From CAJBVW01 sp964457335 (GTDB taxonomy: Bacteria; Myxococcota_A; UBA796; SXON01), in contig CAYWGD010000002.1 in NCBI GenBank assembly GCA_964457335.1, forward strand, positions 124,001 through 188,000: DNA of 64,000 bases. The letters run 5' to 3'. This document shows, piece by piece, positions 24,007 through 31,747 of this stretch; position 1 is the stretch's first letter; every line of letters starts with the position of its first letter. A model generated the notes under the pieces. That model was not told where the DNA came from. It searched no databases and saw nothing but the letters and a program-made list of their open reading frames with translations. The position numbers were made by a program, and so were the translations under genes.

Positions 24007-25215
24007 ATGCGCATCCTCCCGCTCCTCACCGGCCTGCTCCTCCTCCCGGCCTGCTCCGGCGGCACCTACGACCAGAACGACAAGGCCGGGGACGACACGG
24101 ACACCGGCTCCGAGAACGACGCGGACACCGACGCGGACACGGACACGGACACCGACGCGGACTCCGACACGGACACGGACACCGACACGGATTCCGACAC
24201 GGACACGGACACCGACACGGACACCGACACCGGGGCGGCCATCTGCGGCGACGACATCGACGGCGACGGCGTGACCGCCCAGGACGGCGACTGCCGCCCC
24301 GACGAGCGCGACGCCTTCCCCGGCGCCGACGAGGAGTGCAACGGTCGCGACGACGACTGCGACGGCGCCATCGACGAGGACGGCATCTGCTCCGCCCGCG
24401 TCGCCGCCGCCGCTCCGCCGCCGCCGGACCCCGACACCGCGGCGCCCGACACCGGCGACCGCGACACCGGCACCACCGTCGACACCGGCGAGCCCGTCGA
24501 CACCGGCGAGCCCGTCGACACCGGCGAGCCCGTCGACACCGACACCGACACCGCCGACACCGAGACCGGCAGCACCGGCGTGGACGCCGACCGCGACGGC
24601 TACACGACGGACGAGGACTGCGACGACGCCGATCGGCGCATCAACCCTGGCGCCGCCGAGCTCTGCGGCAACGCGCTCGACGAGAACTGCGACGGCGTGA
24701 TCGAGGACTGCCCCGAGCCCGACACCGGCCTCACCCAGTTCTTCTTCGTCGGCGACATGACCGTCTGCGAGGACACCACCTACGTCCAGGGGCACTTCGG
24801 GTACGAGTTCCTCTCCGTGCAGGACGGCACCTCGCTCTGCGCCGTGATCGGCGAGCTCGAGCACGAGGGCGCGGCCCCCCGCGGCTGCCCCGACTGCGAC
24901 TGGTCCTTCGACCTCTCGGCGGCGCAGGGCTCGGTCGCGGGCGGCGAGTACTGCGCCCAGTTCGGGCTGACCGACGGCTACCTCGACGGGTACATCGACT
25001 ACTCGTGGGGTTTCGCCTCGACGTACTACTACGACTACTCGGGCACGATGCTGGAGCTCGAGAGCACCGTCATGCTCTACATCGACTACTGGTTCCCCTT
25101 CGCCTTCAACTACGGCGGGCGGAACTGGGTCGAGGGCGACAGCTACTACTGGACGCTCACCCGCCCGGTGATCGACGGCGGGAACTACGTCTACTACTAC
25201 TACTACCGGTACTGA
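24007..25215 (+). CDS. Lipoprotein with Asp/Thr linker and two MopE-type motifs
   Basis: 402 aa. Signal ends L-P-A-C (Cys19), followed by TYDQND, which is nearly repeated in the lipoprotein at 43531. Asp/Thr linker (~25-80), then MopE-type motif 1 (DIDGDGVTAQDGDCRPDERD...PGADEECNGRDDDCDG), a linker with three 18-bp repeats (TGEPVD), motif 2 (DADRDGYTTDEDCDD...PGAAELCGNALDENCDG), and a beta-rich C-terminal domain (~240-400) with many Tyr and a Tyr-rich end (VYYYYYRY). Such motifs in MopE relate to metal or calcium binding. A surface, probably cell-envelope, role is inferred. Possible -10 TATCGT 23 nt upstream of the ATG. Confidence 0.8.
   Translation: MRILPLLTGLLLLPACSGGTYDQNDKAGDDTDTGSENDADTDADTDTDTDADSDTDTDTDTDSDTDTDTDTDTDTGAAICGDDIDGDGVTAQDGDCRPDERDAFPGADEECNGRDDDCDGAIDEDGICSARVAAAAPPPPDPDTAAPDTGDRDTGTTVDTGEPVDTGEPVDTGEPVDTDTDTADTETGSTGVDADRDGYTTDEDCDDADRRINPGAAELCGNALDENCDGVIEDCPEPDTGLTQFFFVGDMTVCEDTTYVQGHFGYEFLSVQDGTSLCAVIGELEHEGAAPRGCPDCDWSFDLSAAQGSVAGGEYCAQFGLTDGYLDGYIDYSWGFASTYYYDYSGTMLELESTVMLYIDYWFPFAFNYGGRNWVEGDSYYWTLTRPVIDGGNYVYYYYYRY
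24091..24232 (+). repeat. Asp/Thr hexamer-type tandem repeat
   Basis: Tandem GACACG/GACACC/GACTCC units encoding the DTDTDSD linker of the lipoprotein gene. Same kind of tract as at 1301 and 44185. Confidence 0.85.
24481..24534 (+). repeat. Three perfect 18-bp tandem repeats
   Basis: GACACCGGCGAGCCCGTC occurs three times in a row (24481-24498, 24499-24516, 24517-24534), each coding DTGEPV. Perfect identity indicates recent expansion. Confidence 0.95.
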
Positions 25216-25314
25216 CGGCGCCCGGCTCCCCGGGAAGCGCGCCGCCCAGGCCGTGGGAAGCAGTCGGGCGGGCGCGAGCTCCACCGGTTAGCCGGCGACC
25301 TCGGAGGAGCCCCC

Positions 25315-27249
25315 ATGTCCGTGCTCTGGCTCGCGTCGTTCTTCGCCTGCACCGCCCCCGACGACGCCCCGAAGGACACGGGCGTGACCCCCCGGGAGTT
25401 CTCGGACTGCGACCCGATCGCGTACGACTACTGCGCGCTCCCGTACCCGTCGTCGTTCTACCTCCGCGAGGACCCCACCACGGTCACGGGCGTCCGCGTC
25501 CACCTCGGCGAGACGACGATCCCGGAGACCCACCAGGGCCTCCAGCCCTCGCCGGCGCTCTGGAACGAGCTCGACGGCTTCTCGCCGATGGGCCCGCTCC
25601 TGGCCCGCTTCCCGAACCTCGCGCTGACCGGGATCCCCGGGCACGACGACATCGCCGCCTCCGTGGCGGACGGCGCGCCCATCGTCATCGTGGACATGGA
25701 GACGGGCGAGCGCATGCCGTACTTCGCCGAGCTCGACATGAGCGGCGCCCACGAGGCCGGGCGCGAGTTCCTGGTCATCCGGCCGGTCGTGCCGCTCGTG
25801 AGCGGGCACCGCTACGCGGTGGGCGTCCGCAACCTCGTGGACACGAGCGGCGCCGCGATTGCCCCCTCCGAGGGCTACGCGTCGCTCCGCGACGGCACCT
25901 CGACCGACGACTGGGACATCGAGGGCCGCCGGGACACCTACGAGGCGATCTTCGCGACGCTCGAGCAGGACGGCTGGTCGCGCGGCGAGACGATCCTCGC
26001 CTGGGACTTCGTCGTCGGCAGCAAGGAGAAGATCACCGGCCGCGTCCAGTGGATGCGCGACGACCTGCTCTCCCGCCTGCCCGCGGGCGGCCCGGCCTAC
26101 GTGATCGACAGCGTCACCGACGACGTGAGCGACACGATCTTCCGCGAGATCCAGGGTCGCATGACCGTGCCGCTCTACCTCGAGGCCGACGAGCCCGGGA
26201 CGCTGCTCACGCGCGACGAGAACGGGATGCCGTTCTACAACGGGGACACGGAGGTGCCGTTCACCATCCGGATTCCGCGCACGGCCGTCGAGGATCCGCG
26301 CCCGCTCAAGCTCCTCCAGTACGGCCACGGCCTGCTCGGCAGCCAGGACGAGGTGGGCGCCGGCTACCTCGGCGAGATGGCGAACCGCTACGGCTACGTG
26401 CTCTTCGCCGTCAACTGGCGCGGCATGGACGAGGACGACTACGAGTCCATCGTGCTCATGCTCGCCGAGGACATCGGCCGCTTCGGCATCATCCCCGAGG
26501 GCGGGCACCAGGGCCTCGTGCAGTTCGTGGCCGCCGCCGCGATGATGCAGGGCGACATGGCGACCGACGCGAACCTGACGTTCCAGCACCCGGGCACCGG
26601 GGAGAGCGTCGCGGTCGTGGACCCTTCCGAGGTGCTCTACTACGGCAACTCCCAGGGCGGCATCCTCGGCGGCGTGTACCTCGCGATGTCGCCCACGATC
26701 GAGCGCGGCGTGCTCGGGGTGCCCGGCATGCCGTACAGCCTGCTGCTCTCGCGCTCGGCCGACTTCACGCCGTTCTTCGCGCTGTTCCAGAGCATCTACC
26801 GGGAGCAGGAGGACATCAGCTTCTGGATGGCGCTGCTCCAGAACCTGTGGGACTCCGCGGAGCCCGGCGGCTGGGGTCGCCAGATGACCGCGGACCCGAT
26901 CGACGGCGTGCCGCTCAAGCAGGTGCTCCTCCAGGACGCCATCGGCGACTGGCAGGTGAGCACGATCGGCGCCCAGAACATGGCGCGCGCGTACGGCGCG
27001 GCGCTCATCGACCCGCCGCTCGCCGACGTCTACGGCCTCGAGACCCAGTCGTCCGGCTACGTGGGCTCGGCGCTCGTCGAGTACGAGCACGGCGCGCCCC
27101 CCGTGCCCTACACGAACATCCCGCCCACCGACGGCGAGGACACCCACGAGGACACGCGGCGGACCTTCGCGGCGCAGGAGCAGCTGAACACCTTCCTCAC
27201 GACGGGGGCGGTGGTGCACTACTGCGACGGCGTCTGCGACCCGGAATAG
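25315..27249 (+). CDS. Alpha/beta-hydrolase lipoprotein
   Basis: 644 aa. A short signal ends F-F-A-C (Cys12) with acidic residues after it, so a surface lipoprotein. The N-terminal ~300 residues are beta-rich (LVIRPVVPLVSGHRYAVGV, Ig-like). An alpha/beta-hydrolase core follows: oxyanion region QYGHGLLG (~338-345), LFAVNWRG, and nucleophile elbow YYGNSQGG (G-x-S-x-G) at about residues 443-450. The resemblance is to the bacterial lipase/PHA-depolymerase side of the fold, but no specific family is clear. GGAGGAG precedes the ATG. Substrate unknown. Confidence 0.75.
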   Translation: MSVLWLASFFACTAPDDAPKDTGVTPREFSDCDPIAYDYCALPYPSSFYLREDPTTVTGVRVHLGETTIPETHQGLQPSPALWNELDGFSPMGPLLARFPNLALTGIPGHDDIAASVADGAPIVIVDMETGERMPYFAELDMSGAHEAGREFLVIRPVVPLVSGHRYAVGVRNLVDTSGAAIAPSEGYASLRDGTSTDDWDIEGRRDTYEAIFATLEQDGWSRGETILAWDFVVGSKEKITGRVQWMRDDLLSRLPAGGPAYVIDSVTDDVSDTIFREIQGRMTVPLYLEADEPGTLLTRDENGMPFYNGDTEVPFTIRIPRTAVEDPRPLKLLQYGHGLLGSQDEVGAGYLGEMANRYGYVLFAVNWRGMDEDDYESIVLMLAEDIGRFGIIPEGGHQGLVQFVAAAAMMQGDMATDANLTFQHPGTGESVAVVDPSEVLYYGNSQGGILGGVYLAMSPTIERGVLGVPGMPYSLLLSRSADFTPFFALFQSIYREQEDISFWMALLQNLWDSAEPGGWGRQMTADPIDGVPLKQVLLQDAIGDWQVSTIGAQNMARAYGAALIDPPLADVYGLETQSSGYVGSALVEYEHGAPPVPYTNIPPTDGEDTHEDTRRTFAAQEQLNTFLTTGAVVHYCDGVCDPE

Positions 27250-27330
27250 TCGGCCCGGTCCGTCTCGGCGGGCCCGATCAGCTTGAACGACACGGCGCGT
27301 GTGCGCACCCTCCACCTTCGAGGGGGGTCG

Positions 27331-28890
27331 ATGCACACGAGCAACATCGTCTGGCTCGCGACGGGGGAGATGACCGCGCGCGAGCCGCTCCGGCAGGACG
27401 TCCGAGCCGACGTCTGCGTCGTGGGCGCCGGCATCGCCGGGCTCTCGACGGCGTACCTCCTCGCGCGGGAGGGGCGGAGCGTCATCGTGCTCGACCACGG
27501 GCGGATCGGCGGAGGCGAGTCGCACCACACGACCGCGCACCTCTGCAACGCGATGGACGACCGGTTCACGATGCTCGAGAAGGTGCACGGCCGGGACGGC
27601 GCCCGGCTCGCGTCCGAGAGCCACGCGGCGGCCATCTCCCGCATCGAGGCGATCGTCGCGGAGGAGGACATCGCCTGCGACTTCGACCGCGTGGACGGCT
27701 ACCTCTTCTCGCCGCCCGGCCGCCCCGCCGCCGCGCTCTCGGCCGAGCTCGCCGCCGCGCGCCGCGCCCAGGTCGACGTCGAGATGGTCGCCCGCGCGCC
27801 CATCGACGGCTTCGACACCGGCCCCTGCCTCCGTTTCCCGCGGCAGGGCCAGTTCCACCCGGTCAAGTACCTGCACGGCCTCGCGACCGCGATCGAGCGG
27901 CTCGGCGGGCGCATCTACTGCGGCACGCACGTCACCGGCGTGCACGGCGGCCCCGAGGCGGAGATCCTCACCGCCGACGGCCCGGTCGTGCGGGCGCGCG
28001 CCGCCGTGGTGTGCACGAACTCCCCGATCAACAACCGCTTCGCGCTGCACACGCGGCAGGTGCCCTACCGCACCTTCGTCATCGGCGCGATGGTGCCCCG
28101 GAACGCGGTGACGCGCGCGCTCTTCTGGGACGACTGCGACCCCTACCACTACGTCCGGCTCGAGGGCCTCGTCGACACGACGCTCGACTGCGACGTGCTC
28201 CTCGTCGGCGGCGAGGACGCGCGCGTCGGCACCATCGACGACGACGACGCCCGCTACGCCCGCCTCGAGGCCTGGGCGCGCGCCCGCTGGCCGGTCATGG
28301 GCGAGGTCAAGTACCGGTGGACCGGCCAGGTGTACGAGCCGGTCGACGGCCTCGCGTTCATCGGCCGGAACCCGCTCGACGCCGACAACATCTACGTCGT
28401 GACCGGGGACTCGGGGCAGGGAATGACGCACGGGACCATCGCCGGGATGCTCATCACCGACCTCATCTGCGGGCGGACGAACCCCTGGGCGAAGCTCTAC
28501 GACCCGGGCCGGGTGCGCATCGGCTCCGCGACCGAGTACGCCAAGGACAACCTCGGCACCGCGGCCCAGTACGCGGAGTGGCTCACACCCGGCGACGTGA
28601 CCGGGCTGGACCGCATCGCCCCGGGCGAGGGCGCGATCGTGCGGCGCGGCCTCCAGAAGCTCGCCGCCTTCAAGGACGAGGACGGCGAGGTGCACCTCTG
28701 CAGCGCCACGTGCACCCACCTCAACTGCGTGGTGGGCTGGAACAAGTCCGAGCGCATCTGGGAGTGCCCCTGCCACGGGTCGCGCTTCGACCGCTTCGGC
28801 AAGGTGGTGAACGGGCCGGCCACCGCCGACCTCGCGCGCGTGGAGGCGCCGGTGGCCGCGAAGCCGAAGAAGGTGCTCGAGCCGGCGTAG
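27331..28890 (+). CDS. FAD-dependent oxidoreductase with C-terminal Rieske domain
   Basis: 519 aa. Dinucleotide-binding VCVVGAGIAGLS (~27-38) with the DAO-family FAD fold (GGGESHHTTAHL, and the late GDSGQGMTHGTIAG). A Rieske [2Fe-2S] domain closes the protein (~445-510): CTHLNC and CPCHGSRF (C-x-H and C-x-x-H). This FAD-Rieske arrangement is known in a family of DadA-like proteins in which electrons pass from the flavin to a Rieske centre; the substrate is not. The ATG at 27331 was chosen because GAGGGGGG lies just upstream and the next residues match the family's N-terminus. A small charged gene follows, 47 bp away. Confidence 0.88.
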   Translation: MHTSNIVWLATGEMTAREPLRQDVRADVCVVGAGIAGLSTAYLLAREGRSVIVLDHGRIGGGESHHTTAHLCNAMDDRFTMLEKVHGRDGARLASESHAAAISRIEAIVAEEDIACDFDRVDGYLFSPPGRPAAALSAELAAARRAQVDVEMVARAPIDGFDTGPCLRFPRQGQFHPVKYLHGLATAIERLGGRIYCGTHVTGVHGGPEAEILTADGPVVRARAAVVCTNSPINNRFALHTRQVPYRTFVIGAMVPRNAVTRALFWDDCDPYHYVRLEGLVDTTLDCDVLLVGGEDARVGTIDDDDARYARLEAWARARWPVMGEVKYRWTGQVYEPVDGLAFIGRNPLDADNIYVVTGDSGQGMTHGTIAGMLITDLICGRTNPWAKLYDPGRVRIGSATEYAKDNLGTAAQYAEWLTPGDVTGLDRIAPGEGAIVRRGLQKLAAFKDEDGEVHLCSATCTHLNCVVGWNKSERIWECPCHGSRFDRFGKVVNGPATADLARVEAPVAAKPKKVLEPA

Positions 28891-28937
28891 CCGGGGCCGA
28901 TCGCGGTCGTACCTTCCCGAGAGAGCACGGAGGCGTC

Positions 28938-29189
28938 ATGGCGCGGGACGAGGATCGGACGGAGGATCAGCCGCCGTCCGCGAGCATCAGCAAGGAGCGC
29001 GCGGGCGGCCAGGACTCCCGGCCCGTCGCGCACCTGGGCGAGGATCCGGACGGGCCCAGCACCCGCATCACGAGCGGCCGGAAGATCGCGGCCCGCATCG
29101 CGGAGCACGAGGCGAAGATCGGCCACAAGGAGATGAACGAGGAGGAGGCCATCCGCTTCGAGAAGAACGGGCGGCGTCGCAAGGAGTAG
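28938..29189 (+). CDS. Small charged protein, function unknown
   Basis: 83 aa, highly hydrophilic: 28 acidic/basic residues in the C-terminal half, in a likely helix (KIAARIAEHEAKIGHKEM then EEEAIRFEKNGRRRKE). No signal peptide, no Cys. A GGAGG Shine-Dalgarno 5 nt before the ATG, downstream of the FAD-Rieske gene, supports translation. I recognise no family. The dispersed repeat begins 4 bp after its stop, and the scaffold gap follows. Confidence 0.65.
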   Translation: MARDEDRTEDQPPSASISKERAGGQDSRPVAHLGEDPDGPSTRITSGRKIAARIAEHEAKIGHKEMNEEEAIRFEKNGRRRKE

Positions 29190-29193
29190 TCGA

Positions 29194-29242
29194 TCTTGGG
29201 GCGGGGGGGGGCGCCCCCCCCCAACCCCCCCCCCACCCCCCC
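29194..29242 (+). repeat. Dispersed G/C hairpin repeat (degraded copy)
   Basis: Starts TCTTGGGGCGGGGG and continues to a C-rich tail CCCAACCCCCC. The sequence differs from other copies only at long homopolymers, where assembly errors are likely. Lies 4 bp after a stop codon. Confidence 0.6.
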
Positions 29243-29302
29243 ACTTGCCCGCACCACCCCCAACAAACCCCCCAGGCGGCGCCACCGGGGCGCCGCGCCT
29301 GG

Positions 29303-29366
29303 TTACGGCAGATGGAACGGCGGTTCAGGNNNNNNNNNNCTCGTTGTTGAAGGGGGTGGTGGCCAT
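29303..29366 (-). CDS. Possible small gene interrupted by a scaffold gap
   Basis: On the - strand an ATG at 29366 opens MATTPFNNE and runs into the 10-N gap; beyond it a frame ends PEPPFHLP and TAA (29303-29305). The two pieces fit in one frame only if the missing length agrees, and 10 Ns is a placeholder. Upstream is a weak AGAAG. Both sides are flanked by the dispersed repeat. This could be a real small protein or chance. Confidence 0.25.
29330..29339. other. Assembly gap (10 N)
   Basis: Ten unknown bases joining two contigs. Both flanks (29194-29260 and 29395-29447) are long G and C runs from the repeat family, the probable cause of the break. The true length is unknown. Between the two repeats (29243-29399) I see only the possible split small gene. 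Confidence 0.98.
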
Positions 29367-29399
29367 CGGCTTCTCTACGACGGGGCGGCGTCGCGGGGT

Positions 29400-29447
29400 G
29401 TGGGGGGGGTGGGGGGGGGGGGGCGCGCCCCCCCGCAACGCCCCCCC
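29400..29447 (+). repeat. Dispersed G/C hairpin repeat
   Basis: G-run followed by CGCGCCCCCCCGCAACGCCCCCCC. The C-run end lies 6 bp beyond the stop of carboxypeptidase Taq (- strand), so in that transcript the copy forms a G-rich hairpin right after the coding region. Confidence 0.7.
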
Positions 29448-29453
29448 GACGCC

Positions 29454-30944
29454 CTAGTTGGCCCGCTCCACCCCGTACAACCGCCCGTGCCGGCTCCACA
29501 GGTGCGCGACGAGGTCCTCGACCGGGTCGCGCGGGCCGACCACGGCGCGGAACAGCGCGGGGGCGTCCTCGAAGTGGCCCTTGCGGTGCACGTGCTCGCG
29601 CAGCCAGCCGAGCACGTGGCGGAACTCGCCGCGCTCGACCTGCTCCCAGATCTCGGGGAGATCCTCCTGGATCTTCCCGCCGAAGCTGGCGGCGTAGAGG
29701 TTCCCGATGGTGTAGCTCGGGAAGTAGCCGAAGGCGCCGCCGGACCAGTGCACATCCTGGAGCACGCCCTCCTTGCGGGTGGGCGCGACCACGCCGACGA
29801 TGCGGCGGTAGGCGTCGTCCCAGGCGTCGGGGAGGTCCCGCGCCTGGAGCCGGCCCTCGAGCAGGGCCACCTCGAGCTCGAAGCGCGCGATGATGTGCAG
29901 GTTGTACGTAGCCTCGTCCGCGAAGATGCGGATCAGCGAGCGCTCGACCTTGTTCATCGCGCCGTACAGCGTGTCCGGCGTGACCTCGAGCGTCGGCCAG
30001 ATGCCGTGCATGCGCGGGGCCAGGTACGTGCAGAACGCGCGCGAGCGGCCGATGAAGTTCTCCCAGAAGCGCGACTGCGACTCGTGGAGGCCCATGCCCG
30101 CCGCCTTGTCGAGCCCGGTGCCCGCCCAGTCGGTCGGGAGGCCCTGCTCGTACATGGCGTGCCCGGCCTCGTGCACGGTGCCGCCGAGCGCCGCGAGGAA
30201 GTTGTCGACCTTGAAGTGCGTCGTGATGCGCACGTCGTCGACGGCGAGGCCCACGGAGAAGGGGTGCTCGGAGAGGTCGAGCCGGCCGTGCACGCGGTCG
30301 AAGCCGAGGTCGGTGAGCACGCGCTCCGAGAGCTTGCGCTGGCCCTCGATGTCGAGCGGCGCGTCGAAGCCCGCGGGGTGGGGCCGGCCGGAGACCGCGT
30401 CGAGGAAGCGGTTGAGCTCGCGGCCCAGGCGCTCGAACATCGGCCGGAGCTCGGCGAGGGTGGAGCCCGGGTCGTAGTCCTCGAGCAGCGCGTCGTAGGG
30501 GTGCTGGCCGGGGAGGGCCTGCCGCTCGGCCTGCTCGCGCGTGAGGTCGATGAGCTTCTGGAGCGGCGCCTCGTAGGGCGCGAAGTCGTTCGTCTCGCGC
30601 GCCTTCATCCACGCGGCGAAGCCGGCGGTGCGCGCGTGCGCGAGGTCCTCGACGAGGCGGGGCGGGAGGCACGTGGCCCGGCGGTAGCGACGGCGGGCGT
30701 TGCGCACCGCGGCGGCCTGCACGGCGTCGAGCCGGGCGGTCCCGAGCGCGTCGAGCCAGCCGCCGACCTCCGGATCCGTGAACCGCTCGTGGAAGATGCG
30801 CCCCAGCACCGCGCTCTGCTTCCCGCGGGACGCGCCGGCGCCGCTGGGGAGGTAGGTCTGCTGGTCCCACTCGAGCAGCGCCATCGCGCCGCCGATGGCG
30901 TCGAGCTCCTCGATGCGGCCCTTGAGCGATTCCCAGGCGTTCAT
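29454..30944 (-). CDS. Carboxypeptidase Taq (M32 metallopeptidase)
   Basis: Zinc carboxypeptidase, cytoplasmic, removes C-terminal residues with broad specificity except Pro. 496 aa, normal length. Active-site HEAGHAMYEQG (HExxH, ~257-267), the family-specific HESQSRFWENF (~291-301) with the third ligand, and the conserved RFELEVALLEG. The N-terminal MALLEWDQQTYLP block is typical of M32. No signal peptide. Start ATG at 30944. Its 3' end abuts the dispersed repeat. The next gene upstream (YkgJ-like) is divergent. Confidence 0.94.
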   Translation of the reverse strand: MNAWESLKGRIEELDAIGGAMALLEWDQQTYLPSGAGASRGKQSAVLGRIFHERFTDPEVGGWLDALGTARLDAVQAAAVRNARRRYRRATCLPPRLVEDLAHARTAGFAAWMKARETNDFAPYEAPLQKLIDLTREQAERQALPGQHPYDALLEDYDPGSTLAELRPMFERLGRELNRFLDAVSGRPHPAGFDAPLDIEGQRKLSERVLTDLGFDRVHGRLDLSEHPFSVGLAVDDVRITTHFKVDNFLAALGGTVHEAGHAMYEQGLPTDWAGTGLDKAAGMGLHESQSRFWENFIGRSRAFCTYLAPRMHGIWPTLEVTPDTLYGAMNKVERSLIRIFADEATYNLHIIARFELEVALLEGRLQARDLPDAWDDAYRRIVGVVAPTRKEGVLQDVHWSGGAFGYFPSYTIGNLYAASFGGKIQEDLPEIWEQVERGEFRHVLGWLREHVHRKGHFEDAPALFRAVVGPRDPVEDLVAHLWSRHGRLYGVERAN

Positions 30945-31021
30945 GGCAGGTCCCCGCGCGTCGGGTCCGCCGAGCGGCGCGCCCGGCGCGGGGAGCCGCG
31001 CATCCCCCCGAGGGAAGGCGC

Positions 31022-31027
31022 TATAAC
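31022..31027 (+). promoter_or_regulatory. Candidate leaderless -10 element of the YkgJ-like gene
   Basis: TATAAC, five of six to TATAAT, with its T exactly 12 nt before the GTG at 31034 and only GGGCAC between. No Shine-Dalgarno. The clearest example of the leaderless layout in this window. Confidence 0.6.
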
Positions 31028-31033
31028 GGGCAC

Positions 31034-31660
31034 GTGCCCGCCCCGCCCACGATCACCCTCGAAGCGGCCGCCTCCCCCGAGGCGAACGCGCTCCTGACCA
31101 CGATGCTCCGCGCGCTCCAGGGGGCGCTCCGCGCTCCCGCCGACGACGACGCGGCGCTCGCCGCCGCGCTGGACGAGGGGCTCGCCGCCTACGACGCCTA
31201 CCTCGCCCACGTGGAGGCCGCGCACCCGGTCAGCTGCCGCGTCGGCTGCACGGCGTGTTGCCACGACAACCCCCGCGGCGTCACCGGCGTGGAGATCGAG
31301 CGCCTCGGCCGCGTGGTCGACAGCTGGCCCGACGGGGCGGCCGTGCGCGCGCGCTTCGCGTCGCTGGCCGCCCGCGCCACCGACGCGGAGACCTGGCGCC
31401 GCCTCCGCGAGCCCTGCCCGCTGCTGGACGGGGACGGCCGCTGCCGCGCCTACGCGCACCGCCCCATCGCGTGCCGCGCGTTCGTGGCGCTCACCCCCGC
31501 CGACTGGTGCGCGCCCGAGCACCCCGACTACACCGAGCGCGTGAACCCCCACCTCGACCCGCCCACGATCCTGCTGCAGATCCTCCAGGCGCTCTCCGCG
31601 CGCCGAGGCCTGCCGGTGGCGACGGACCTGCACGGGGGGATGGTCCGCCCTCCGGGATAG
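31034..31660 (+). CDS. YkgJ-family zinc/iron cysteine-cluster protein
   Basis: 208 aa. The YkgJ (CxxxCxxCC) signature is present as CRVGCTACCHD (~61-71), followed by CPLLDGDGRCRAYAHRPIACRAF (~129-151), the second cluster of Cys. These bind a metal, probably zinc or Fe-S; the cellular role of the family is unknown. GTG start at 31034, likely leaderless. The gene is divergent from carboxypeptidase Taq and is followed by a dispersed repeat 15 bp after its stop. Confidence 0.88.
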   Translation: MPAPPTITLEAAASPEANALLTTMLRALQGALRAPADDDAALAAALDEGLAAYDAYLAHVEAAHPVSCRVGCTACCHDNPRGVTGVEIERLGRVVDSWPDGAAVRARFASLAARATDAETWRRLREPCPLLDGDGRCRAYAHRPIACRAFVALTPADWCAPEHPDYTERVNPHLDPPTILLQILQALSARRGLPVATDLHGGMVRPPG

Positions 31661-31675
31661 GTTTGTCGGTACGAA

Positions 31676-31715
31676 GGGGGGGCGTTGCGGGGGGGCTCGC
31701 CCCCCCGCCCCAAGA
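31676..31715 (-). repeat. Dispersed G/C hairpin repeat (reference copy)
   Basis: 40 bp, GGGGGGGCGTTGC then a perfect 10-bp hairpin (GCGGGGGGGC, 2-nt loop, GCCCCCCCGC) then CCCAAGA, read on the + strand. It is the inverse orientation of 37731-37768 and starts 15 bp after the YkgJ-like stop. The helicase start was placed at 31748, so that this repeat is not counted as coding. Confidence 0.85.
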
Positions 31716-31747
31716 TCCAGACGCTCCCCGAACGGAAAGGCTGGCCC

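Noticed and set aside
23889..24065. Longer start for the PAAR gene at 24065
   Set aside because: The extra 59 residues are Arg-rich and unlike PAAR proteins, overlap the divergent lipoprotein, and GGAGGT marks the ATG at 23888.
25288..28776. Very long open frame antisense to the lipoprotein and FAD-Rieske genes (1162 codons)
   Set aside because: High G/C makes long antisense frames common. The protein is Arg/Val/His-rich without domains, while the + strand genes have clear motifs.
31685..31747. Upstream start for the nuclease-helicase
   Set aside because: It would translate the dispersed hairpin repeat (MRGGSPPRPK) and lacks any conservation; GTG at 31748 with CGGAAAGG upstream was preferred.
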